Source of the DNA: an uncultured Saprospiraceae bacterium
Lineage (GTDB): Bacteria > Bacteroidota > Bacteroidia > Chitinophagales > Saprospiraceae
NCBI GenBank assembly: GCA_937974625.1
Contig: CALJVJ010000066.1
Span: 1 to 45,107, forward strand
Length of the DNA: 45,107 nt
Direction of reading: 5' to 3'
This document shows, one piece after another, positions 1 to 8,125 of the stretch. The notes under the pieces were generated by a model. The model made no database searches. It was not told the origin of the DNA and saw only the letters and a program-made list of their open reading frames with translations. The position numbers and the translations under genes are program-made. Every line of letters begins with the position of its first letter. Within the stretch, counting starts at the first letter, position 1.

Positions 1-228
1 AAAATTAGAATTATACCTTTAGCACTTAGGCTCAACGTCTAGGAACACGTTTAATTTGGTGGCGGTTGCCGTTTGTTTACGCGGAGCGATTTAAACAAAC
101 TAGAATTTTTTGTTTCTTTTTTTTTCAATTGAAAAAAAGAAAAGAACGTCTAGCTAAGTCTAATTCTCATTCTAAAATCTGAATTATAATGAAATACATA
201 TTATAAAAAATTGTTGTCCAGCAAAATA
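1..228 (+). repeat. Dispersed repeat, copy A (left end cut by the window)
   Basis: This stretch is nearly identical to 19021-19261 and more distantly related to 18555-18832 and, in reverse, 26811-26944. It holds a conserved GGTGGCGGTTGCC block (59-70 region), a hairpin with arms 71-79 and 92-100 around a loop containing CGGAG, and an A/T palindrome at 113-142. The direct repeat AACGTCTAG flanks this core at 34-42 and 145-153. Its right end (214-228) matches the terminal inverted repeat of the copy at 18976-19264. The left terminal repeat would lie outside the window. The remaining 229-423 is AT-rich spacer without visible features. Confidence 0.8.
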
Positions 229-423
229 CATTTGAATTAAAAAAATATACAAAAATACACACAAGTTACTGATAAACAAGATATTAAAATAAAATAAAGT
301 AAAAAATAATGCTACAAATTTAATATTTTGTCTTTGCACTTCTACGATTTATCCAACACTTTTGTATCATTAGGTACGGGTAAAAAATCCCATAAAATCG
401 AAATCATCCTTTAGCCGTAAACC

Positions 424-3400
424 ATGAACATTCATCATAGCCCCTTTTATATATTTGTGTTTCTAATGCTTATTGGGAGTGCAAAACTAGTTAATGCCAA
501 TCCGCTCTCCTATCAATTGCTCCATTTAATAATCCATTATTACCATACTCCTGTTAATCCGGAATATTCAACAATACTGATGGGTGAAATCTGCAATAAT
601 GGCATAGACGATGATGGAGATGGTGCTATTGATACTGCTGATTCGGATTGTCAATGTAACGGTAACGAACTACCTAATAATTTAATACCCAACGGAAATT
701 TTTCTGCTCATACCAGTTGCTGTGCAGCATTGGCCACTCCCGGATTTAATTGCTTAGACAATTGGGTTGCCTTAGAAGGGTCAGCCGATTATATAAGTGA
801 TGCCTGTCCAGACACCGACTTACGTCCCGATGTAAGGGCCTTATCCAATCATTTCGATACACCTGACGAAGATGCCTATGTTCATTTGATATTGAGCAGC
901 GGTAATGGACGGTATTTTAATGAGTCTATGGGTATATGCTTAGATGAACCTCTGATGCCAGGAAATACCTATACGTTTTCCTTTGACATTGCTAATTTAA
1001 GAAAAGAGGTCAATACCCCTGATGTTCGCTATACCTTTTTTGGAATCCCTAATTGCGCTAATTTAACGGATTATAAGGGTATCATCAATAACCAAACAAC
1101 TGGTACTTGTGTTTCGGGTTCGCCCTTCGAACGAATAGCCACCATACAAACTGGACAAACTCGTAATGAATGGGTGCTGCACACTTTTGAGTTTTCTCCA
1201 GTTGGTCAAATTGAAGCTTTTTTCTTTGCAATAGATTGCGACAATCCTATTTCTCTTGATGGATTAAATATCAGTTTAATAATGGATAATTTTAGTATGG
1301 TCCAACAGATAGAAATGAGCGAACCTATACAAACCACGATAGCAGAAGTTATCCCAGCTGGCGGGTCTTATGAATTTGGTGGCGAAATTATTACTACTCC
1401 TGGTTATTATTTTGATTCGTTACATACTACAATGGGATGTGATAGTATCGTTATACTAAATTTGATAGTGACAAATGGAAATATAGAAGATTGTAATAAT
1501 GGCATAGACGATGATGGCGACGGATTAATTGATGCTTTTGACGAGGATTGTAACTGTAATTCGACTGAAAATCTAGTTTCTAATGGAGATTTTGAACAAT
1601 TTCAAGAAGGTTGCTGCTCCGGTTCAGTAGTAGACGAGAATATATGTATAAGCAATTGGCCACATACGCACAGTACGCCTGATTTTATTCATCCAACTTG
1701 CATCGGAAGCGTCACTCCAGCAGAAGCCAACTATTATGATGTACCCTTAGATGGTGCATTTATGGGTATTTTATTGAGCTATGCCAATAGTCCGCTCTTT
1801 CCTCAATTAAATGGGTCTCATTCTGAAACCATTGGGCAATGTTTAGCCGAACCCCTGATTGCAGGAGAAACTTATACTATTTCTTTCGACATGGGCATAA
1901 AAGGCAATTTGGACGGCACGCCTATTATTATAGATGACCCTTTCTTTTTTACGGTCAATGGTATTTCCGATTGCAATCGACTGGGGGAATATCTTCCAGA
2001 CAGAGATTTTTGCGATAGTGGTCTACCTTTTCAACAATTAGCATCAGCCAACTTAATGGGTTTGAATCCCGGGTGGAATTCCCAAACCTTTACGTTTACC
2101 CCTACCACTGATTTAGAAGCCATTTTTGTAATGGGAGATTGCGATTTGGATATAGAAGCTTTAAATGTTGCTATTGCCCTAATTGATAATTTAGTCATCC
2201 AAAAAGCACCTCTACCTATCATCCCCAATGAAATCATAGTAGAAGGAAATCCCTGCGACGAGAACAATATGCTCCGTTTTTCGGTCGAACAAGTAATAGG
2301 AGCTACTTATCAATGGTATTTAGATTCTATTCCTCAAGATAGCAGAAGGCAAGCTAGTTTGACCTATGGCTTAAATGCCAATATCGTAGGTATGCATCAT
2401 GTCTATGTCACTTTTCCAGATGGACAATGCCAACTAATTGGGCCTTATGAATTTGATTATCCAGAACGAATTTCTAATGATACCTTAACCCTTTGTCAAG
2501 GGGAAACAGTTATTTTTAATAATAGGAATATCACAATAGCAGGGGACTATTCGGCAATATTTCCGTCTATCATAAATGGTTGTGATAGCATTGCCAATTT
2601 AGTCGTTTTCTATGAAGAAAATCCCATGTCAACAATAACAGACACCATAGTAGAAGGGCAGTCTTATGATTTGAATGGAACTCCGTTAACAACAACTGGC
2701 ATTTATAGGGACACCCTTCCAACTATGCATGGTTGTGATAGTTTGATTACTTTAGATTTAGTTGTTATTCCCCCACGTGGAGAGATTTGTGATAATAATA
2801 TAGATGATGATGGTGACGGCTTAACTGATGTTTTTGACCCCGATTGTCAATGTAGAATAGTTGGTTCTGGTAATCCAGCAACAACGATTAACATAGACGG
2901 TCCTCATTGCGATAATGATACCCGAATATTTATCGCCGGCATTACGAGTGGAGATTATCAATGGTACAAAGATTCTGTTTTGCTAATTGGCGAAACAAGT
3001 CCAAATTTAAGTTTGCCACAAGAAATGGAGGCTATTGCTGGTCTATATCATTTAAGTCTTATCCATACGGATGGAACTTGCCAATTGCTTGCTTTTTCAA
3101 CCGATGCAGAAAGACCTGCCAATGTAGACCTATTAACGCTTGCCAATATTTGCGAAGGAACTAGCTATCAATTTGGAGATTCGCTCTACACCGAATCAGG
3201 AATTTATGTACAAACATTCACCAATCCCGTTAATGGCTGCGACAGTACGCTTACCTTAGATTTAAACGTTTTATCTACTATCATTGGCGACACCCTAATC
3301 ATCAACCAAGATATTGGCACAAGCTACACTTTCCATGGTGTGGACCATACCACCACTGGCATTTTTCAAGCTAATTTAACGGCTACTACGGGTTGCGATA

Positions 3401-4218
3401 GTTTAGTCTGGCTAAATTTCACTCTAACGGACCCTTGCGCTAATCTTGCTGAAATCATGGTAGAATGGGCAGATACGGATTGCGAAATAGCGGCAAATGG
3501 TTGGATAAATTTGCTGACCCAAAATGGCAATCCTCCTTTTGAATATGCCATTGATGGAGGTATAAATTATGGGTCCAATAATTTTTTTGAAAACCTTCCA
3601 ATCGGCGACTATGATATTGTCGTCAGAGATAATAATGGTTGTGTTTCCACAAATTCAGTCAGTATTCAAAGTAACGAATCTAATCTATTTATCGAATTAC
3701 CTGCTGATACGATTTTAATGGAAGGGCAGTCTATTAGCTTAGCAATAGCAGCCAGCAATATTGAATCAGAACGCTATCAATGGGTCAGTGAAGCAATTAT
3801 TAATTGTCCAGATTGTCCAAATATTCGCCTCTCCCCTACTGTTTCAGGCAATCATATCTTAAGGGTGACTGATGTAAATGGTTGTCAAGCTATCGATTCC
3901 ATTTTCATTGAATTAAAACCAATTCCTAAACTATATCTTCCTAATGTCTTTTCCCCTAATGCAGATAGGATTAATGATATTTTTAGAATAGAAGGCACAA
4001 CAGAAGTTTTAGCACAAGTAGCCGAATTAAGTATTTATAACCGTTGGGGAGATTTAGTTTTTCAACAGCAAAAAACGGAAAATTTTGCCTCCTTAGAATG
4101 GGATGGAAGCGTCAATAACCAAGTGGCTGCGGTAAATGTATATATGTATGTGGTCACTTGGATAAATGAGCGTGGAGAAACAGAGCGATTGACAGGAGAC
4201 TTTACTTTAATAAAATAA
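424..4218 (+). CDS. Large secreted T9SS type B (CHU_C) surface protein with DxDxDG repeats
   Basis: A 1264-residue protein predicted to be exported and placed on the surface or released by the type IX secretion system. It opens with a hydrophobic signal segment (about residues 8-26). Three Ca-binding-like motifs of the form CNNGIDDDGDGxxD lie near residues 55, 355 and 790. The first two are each followed by a 200-residue beta-rich region starting with a variant of NGNF/NGDF. Five copies of a roughly 45-residue repeat of the form GxSYxFxG...GxYxxxL...GCDSLxxLxL occur between residues 310 and 1005. A SprB-like module (about 1005-1085) precedes the gliding-motility-associated C-terminal domain (about 1165-1264, LPNVFSPNADRINDIF ... 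NRWGDLVF). Signal, repeats and CHU_C domain are seen directly. An adhesive or matrix role is inferred from such proteins. No neighbour suggests a partner. Confidence 0.85.
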   Translation: MNIHHSPFYIFVFLMLIGSAKLVNANPLSYQLLHLIIHYYHTPVNPEYSTILMGEICNNGIDDDGDGAIDTADSDCQCNGNELPNNLIPNGNFSAHTSCCAALATPGFNCLDNWVALEGSADYISDACPDTDLRPDVRALSNHFDTPDEDAYVHLILSSGNGRYFNESMGICLDEPLMPGNTYTFSFDIANLRKEVNTPDVRYTFFGIPNCANLTDYKGIINNQTTGTCVSGSPFERIATIQTGQTRNEWVLHTFEFSPVGQIEAFFFAIDCDNPISLDGLNISLIMDNFSMVQQIEMSEPIQTTIAEVIPAGGSYEFGGEIITTPGYYFDSLHTTMGCDSIVILNLIVTNGNIEDCNNGIDDDGDGLIDAFDEDCNCNSTENLVSNGDFEQFQEGCCSGSVVDENICISNWPHTHSTPDFIHPTCIGSVTPAEANYYDVPLDGAFMGILLSYANSPLFPQLNGSHSETIGQCLAEPLIAGETYTISFDMGIKGNLDGTPIIIDDPFFFTVNGISDCNRLGEYLPDRDFCDSGLPFQQLASANLMGLNPGWNSQTFTFTPTTDLEAIFVMGDCDLDIEALNVAIALIDNLVIQKAPLPIIPNEIIVEGNPCDENNMLRFSVEQVIGATYQWYLDSIPQDSRRQASLTYGLNANIVGMHHVYVTFPDGQCQLIGPYEFDYPERISNDTLTLCQGETVIFNNRNITIAGDYSAIFPSIINGCDSIANLVVFYEENPMSTITDTIVEGQSYDLNGTPLTTTGIYRDTLPTMHGCDSLITLDLVVIPPRGEICDNNIDDDGDGLTDVFDPDCQCRIVGSGNPATTINIDGPHCDNDTRIFIAGITSGDYQWYKDSVLLIGETSPNLSLPQEMEAIAGLYHLSLIHTDGTCQLLAFSTDAERPANVDLLTLANICEGTSYQFGDSLYTESGIYVQTFTNPVNGCDSTLTLDLNVLSTIIGDTLIINQDIGTSYTFHGVDHTTTGIFQANLTATTGCDSLVWLNFTLTDPCANLAEIMVEWADTDCEIAANGWINLLTQNGNPPFEYAIDGGINYGSNNFFENLPIGDYDIVVRDNNGCVSTNSVSIQSNESNLFIELPADTILMEGQSISLAIAASNIESERYQWVSEAIINCPDCPNIRLSPTVSGNHILRVTDVNGCQAIDSIFIELKPIPKLYLPNVFSPNADRINDIFRIEGTTEVLAQVAELSIYNRWGDLVFQQQKTENFASLEWDGSVNNQVAAVNVYMYVVTWINERGETERLTGDFTLIK

Positions 4219-4317
4219 TTTGTACTCGTCTTTGACTAAAACAACCCCAAAACCAGCTCGGTCATTAAAATAAGCTGTATGCATAGTCCACATTATAAAC
4301 TCTTCTGACTACGCAGG

Positions 4318-4529
4318 GGGTTGTGTAAAAAGTCTTAATTTATAAATAATCATCTTTACAACTTTAAGGATATTTTGTGAGTGATTATTGAGATTTTTTG
4401 ATTATTAAATTGCTGTATGTCAAAGTGTTACGACAACAATTAAACAATAATAACAATCAAACAATCTTCACTATTTTATTTAGTTACAAATTAGATTTTA
4501 TTAAAATATGAGACTTTTTACACAACCCC
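4318..4529. mobile_element. MITE-like element with 19-bp perfect terminal inverted repeats
   Basis: GGGGTTGTGTAAAAAGTCT at the left end (4318-4336) is repeated in perfect inverted form at 4511-4529. The 212-bp interval is very AT-rich and has no credible coding frame. The terminal sequence resembles the short inverted ends of many insertion sequences, but there is no transposase, so a non-autonomous element is the best reading. No clear target-site duplication is seen at the edges. It ends 11 bp from the stop codon of the decayed sorting-domain fragment. Confidence 0.6.
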
Positions 4530-4540
4530 TTGACAGCAGT

Positions 4541-4850
4541 CTACCTAGCCAACACCATCCGCTTAGTCTCCATCACCTCCCCATCCAAGACCAACGAATA
4601 AAAATAAGTCCCCGCAGGATAGCTTTTCGATTGGATAGTGACTTGTCCTTTGCCTTTTTTGCTAATGCTTACCAGACCCAAAACCTGTCTGTCCAAACCA
4701 GTCACTTGGATATGCGCATGTTGCACCTCCGCAGGGACAAAATAATCTACCAAAGTATTTTTTCGGAATGGATTGGGTTAGTTTTGAGCAAGTAAAGCTT
4801 TCTATTCTAGCAGTATTTTGGGAAGAGGTCAGCATTTATTGTTAATTTGC
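4541..4850 (-). pseudogene. Decayed 3' fragment of an S74/T9SS type A sorting-domain gene
   Basis: On the minus strand this encodes a close copy of the last ~90 residues of the protein at 8126-9697, ending in the same KRMVLAR tail. Upstream, the reading frame is kept (LLAQN-PNPFRKNTLVDYF) but interrupted by TAG and TAA codons where the intact gene has Gln codons. Further upstream the similarity fades through small deletions. Only 4541-4753 is open from a Met. There is no signal peptide and no upstream part of the gene, so it is a remnant of a duplication. Homology to the intact gene stops exactly at the stop codon. Confidence 0.8.
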
Positions 4851-4865
4851 TTTGGGCTACTTAGG

Positions 4866-4908
4866 AAAAAGAGGACTGCCCTAACATGAACAATCCCCTC
4901 CTTTTTTT
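4866..4908 (-). terminator. Possible terminator after the MACPF gene
   Basis: Read on the minus strand, an A-rich arm ending GGAGG pairs with CCTCTTTTT about 20 nt later, with one bulged base and a T-run at the end. It lies about 100 bp past the stop codon of the MACPF gene. The stem is short and the loop long, so this is tentative. Confidence 0.35.
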
Positions 4909-5008
4909 ATTAATCTTCTACTGGATTGGCGGAAAATAAATCTTAATTTCCTTATTTCCTTCCCGAGCGAGTCTTAAAATAGAACTAAGTAACGACAAAA
5001 GAATAAGT

Positions 5009-7927
5009 CTATTTAGTTCTCAGTAATTGATAATGGATTCGTACGTGATCATTTCCTTTCTGAAAATCAACCATTTTACTGTTTGCTCGACCTATAACCA
5101 TAGCTTCTTGATAAGAGATAGCACCGTTATTTTTCTGTCCTTTTAGCAGGCTACCCATATCATCATCTGGGTCATCATCCTCTTTCATCCATCCCCATAT
5201 TTGTACGTAACCATCTTCCATATCTCTGCCAGGCATCACTTTTTTTGTTAATATGCCAGATTCCCCTGTGGCATTTTCGACACTTAATCGTTGCCCTTTA
5301 TACATTTCGAAATCATGGTCATCATTACTTAGATACATGAATCTTGATTCAGATAGAGTTGATCCTTCTTTGCCAAAGAATCCCATATCTAGTTCTCCAA
5401 AAAAGTCACCATCACTGTGTTTATCACCTTCATTAACACATTCAATTGCGGTCACCTTAAACTCAAATTCCATTGGCATTTTAGTAAAAAAACTATGCGT
5501 TTCCAATCTGCTCATTTGATTTTTAGCCTCTTTTACTTTTTCACTAATGGCGGCTAATAATAGCTTTTGTTTCATAGCGATATTAGGAATATTTGGAAAA
5601 TATTTAGCAGTCAATAAAGTAGCTAAAGAGGTTAGCTGTACTTCTATAACAGTTGGGTTATTCTTAACAGTTTTCGACCACTTAGTAGGATTCTGAATAT
5701 TTGGATCACCTCCTACCGTTAATAATTCCATATTGGAAGTCATAACTGATTGAGAATTACTATTGGAATTAGTACTTCCTTGAGTAGTCCCAGCACTTAC
5801 ATTAATCTTTTTAATCGTTGCTTCTACATCCAATTTAAACTCTCTCTCATTCTTAGAATAATGCGCATATTCTTGTTGAGAAATAGTGGTTCTTTGTAAA
5901 AAATTGCCTCCATAAGCTGTTGTAGAAGCGAAGTGCGTACCAAAATTTTGAACGAATTCATTAGCAGACATGGTATGTCCCAACTGTCGAACACCATCAT
6001 AGAAAATATCATCCAATTTATGTGTGTAAGTTGGGTGGTCTGTTTGAATATCAGTTTTATAATAAGTCGCTAATTGTTTAGTAAAAGTAAACATATTACT
6101 ATTTTTAGACGAGCCACCATTCGTGTTTTTGAATCCAATACTAGCTTTTGCAGAAGCTACTTTTGGAATACCAACACCTAAGCGATATTCTTGTAATACG
6201 GAATTTTCAAACTGATTAGCAGTAATTACATGCTTATAACTAACCTCTCCTTTGCCTCTAGAGTCATGGACAACCGATACGCCCATGGGCACTGCATATT
6301 GTTTTTGATTAAAATCAAATTGTCTAGTTTGATTATCTCTGAAAAAATCAAAAACCCTTGCAGAACGTTGACTTTTTAAGGTCTCTTGGGTCCACTGTAA
6401 AGGGTCAATTTGTCGAATATCATAGCATCTTCCCAAACCATTAATATCTATCTCTTTTTTGTTTTTGATACCTTCATAGATAGCTGCGCCAGTTGGTTTA
6501 TTAAAAGTAGGAGGGGTTCTAGATGTTACTGTCTGTTCTCCCAAACTATTGCGCTTTTCAAGATCGCTCGTAGTAATTTTTGCAATATAAAAAATAGGGC
6601 TTAAATCAAAGGTAGTCTTACTATCCTTAAATCCATTTCGCAAAACCAAATTTTCTGCATTTTTTTCATCCGCTCCTATAAATAAATTTTTTCCTAAAGC
6701 CGAAACAAAGCGGACATGTCCAGCTTTATTTTTTTCTAATTTAAAATGCTGATTATTACCAACAAGGTGGTTCAATATAATATTTGTACCATCGCTTGTT
6801 CTAGATAAATAGATAGACAAAACTTTATCTTTTTCAAGGGCCGTTTCAATTTTATAATAACCATTCGCAGCAGGAACAAATTTGAAAATTTGATTGGAGT
6901 TCTTGGTTTTGGACCATAATAGGACATTCTTACCAGATTCAGGCTTACTGCCGAGTATATCTAATGCTTTTCCGTTTTTGTTGAGGATTTGAAAAAAAGT
7001 TTTAGTAGAAGGTTTAAAAGCGACCCATTCTTTTATTTTAACTGGAGGTTGATAGTTTGTTTTTACTAATTTAAATTTCGTATAAACTCCTTGATTACTT
7101 CTTAGAATAAGGATGTTTTCAGAGGCATCTGCTCCAAGAAAGAATCCGGAGGCGCTTGAACTAAAACGAATATATCCAGCTTCATTTTTTTCTAATTTAT
7201 AAGATCCTGCACCGTAGGTATGACCTACTATTGCTATATTGGGATCAAAAGTCGTACGAGAAGAGGTATAATGTAAGAATCTATTTTCAGCTAAAGCAGT
7301 ATTAATTTCATAATAACCCTTTTTTTCAGCAGCAATAAATTTAAAAAGTTGATTGGGGTTATTAGTCTTGTTCCATAATAAAACATTCGTACCACGCTCA
7401 ATGCTACTACCAGCTACATCAAATGCTTTTCCATTTTCGGCGATAATCTGAAAATAATCTTTAGTAGAAGGTTGGTAAGCAGTCCAATTTTCAGTTGGTA
7501 AAGCATCAGGAGTCACTTGAGATTGAAGGGCTACTTGAATAATGTCGCCAATAGCCTCACCAGTCGATAGGTCCGATACTTTTTTTTGCCAAAGGTCAAT
7601 TTGAAATTCCTTACCTTGGCTATCTGTCAAAAAGACCGACCAGGCATCTCTGTCTTTCTCTTGAAAATTATTTGAGGTTGTACTTCCTTCTGCCTTTCTT
7701 GTCCAAGTTTTATCACCTGTTTTTGTCCAAGTATGTTTAACCGTTGTTCTGAACGTTTCAATGACTAAGCCAACATTTTTTCCATTGATATTTGGGTCAA
7801 GGTCGGCACCGCCTTGTCGTTGTGCATTAATCTCATTCGTAAAAAAGAAAATAATTAGTAAACTCCAAAAACTAAGATTTATAGTATGGCGGAAGTTATA
7901 CATCTTTAATCTTTCTAAATTTTTCAT
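5009..7927 (-). CDS. Secreted MACPF-domain (perforin-like) protein with two ricin-type lectin domains
   Basis: A 972-residue protein predicted to be secreted and pore-forming. A signal peptide spans residues 1-35, with cleavage near NA-Q. Residues 147-288 and 299-440 are two related beta-trefoil ricin-like domains. Each opens with W-x-A-x-x-PSTK and carries NxNQxFKF, the family's QxF/QxW type motif, so they probably bind glycans. Residues about 480-800 form the MACPF domain. The hallmark is seen in full at 662-674: FGTHFASTTAYGG fits [YF]GTH[YF]x6GG. The C-terminal 150 residues are acidic and unassigned. No T9SS sorting domain is present, so export would be by Sec plus an unknown outer-membrane step. 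MACPF proteins of Bacteroidota include antibacterial toxins (BSAP family); a toxin role here is inferred. No immunity gene is recognisable nearby. Upstream is the S74 protein gene in the same orientation, 198 bp away. Confidence 0.88.
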   Translation of the reverse strand: MKNLERLKMYNFRHTINLSFWSLLIIFFFTNEINAQRQGGADLDPNINGKNVGLVIETFRTTVKHTWTKTGDKTWTRKAEGSTTSNNFQEKDRDAWSVFLTDSQGKEFQIDLWQKKVSDLSTGEAIGDIIQVALQSQVTPDALPTENWTAYQPSTKDYFQIIAENGKAFDVAGSSIERGTNVLLWNKTNNPNQLFKFIAAEKKGYYEINTALAENRFLHYTSSRTTFDPNIAIVGHTYGAGSYKLEKNEAGYIRFSSSASGFFLGADASENILILRSNQGVYTKFKLVKTNYQPPVKIKEWVAFKPSTKTFFQILNKNGKALDILGSKPESGKNVLLWSKTKNSNQIFKFVPAANGYYKIETALEKDKVLSIYLSRTSDGTNIILNHLVGNNQHFKLEKNKAGHVRFVSALGKNLFIGADEKNAENLVLRNGFKDSKTTFDLSPIFYIAKITTSDLEKRNSLGEQTVTSRTPPTFNKPTGAAIYEGIKNKKEIDINGLGRCYDIRQIDPLQWTQETLKSQRSARVFDFFRDNQTRQFDFNQKQYAVPMGVSVVHDSRGKGEVSYKHVITANQFENSVLQEYRLGVGIPKVASAKASIGFKNTNGGSSKNSNMFTFTKQLATYYKTDIQTDHPTYTHKLDDIFYDGVRQLGHTMSANEFVQNFGTHFASTTAYGGNFLQRTTISQQEYAHYSKNEREFKLDVEATIKKINVSAGTTQGSTNSNSNSQSVMTSNMELLTVGGDPNIQNPTKWSKTVKNNPTVIEVQLTSLATLLTAKYFPNIPNIAMKQKLLLAAISEKVKEAKNQMSRLETHSFFTKMPMEFEFKVTAIECVNEGDKHSDGDFFGELDMGFFGKEGSTLSESRFMYLSNDDHDFEMYKGQRLSVENATGESGILTKKVMPGRDMEDGYVQIWGWMKEDDDPDDDMGSLLKGQKNNGAISYQEAMVIGRANSKMVDFQKGNDHVRIHYQLLRTK

Positions 7928-8046
7928 AATTTTTATTTTTTAGGATTTTTATAAATGTTTGTTAATAAATTTGATAAGAATTTTTCTTATTCTATATAAA
8001 TATGTAGGAAAATAGCAGGGTGGTTTATTAAATAGATTGAAAAACT

Positions 8047-8099
8047 GGTCAATGTAAATCCACCGATTTACTACATGACCACAAAAGGAATCGTTCCTT
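8047..8099 (-). terminator. Two hairpins after the S74 gene
   Basis: An imperfect hairpin (8047-8080, GGTCA...TGACC with GTAAATC/GATTTAC at the top) is followed by a 6-bp hairpin AAGGAA-TCG-TTCCTT (8085-8099). On the minus strand the second is followed by TTTTG, so termination would be weak. They lie between the S74 gene and the MACPF gene and could partly separate the two. Confidence 0.4.
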
Positions 8100-8125
8100 A
8101 CTTTTCCATCCATTCCCGAATCTTA

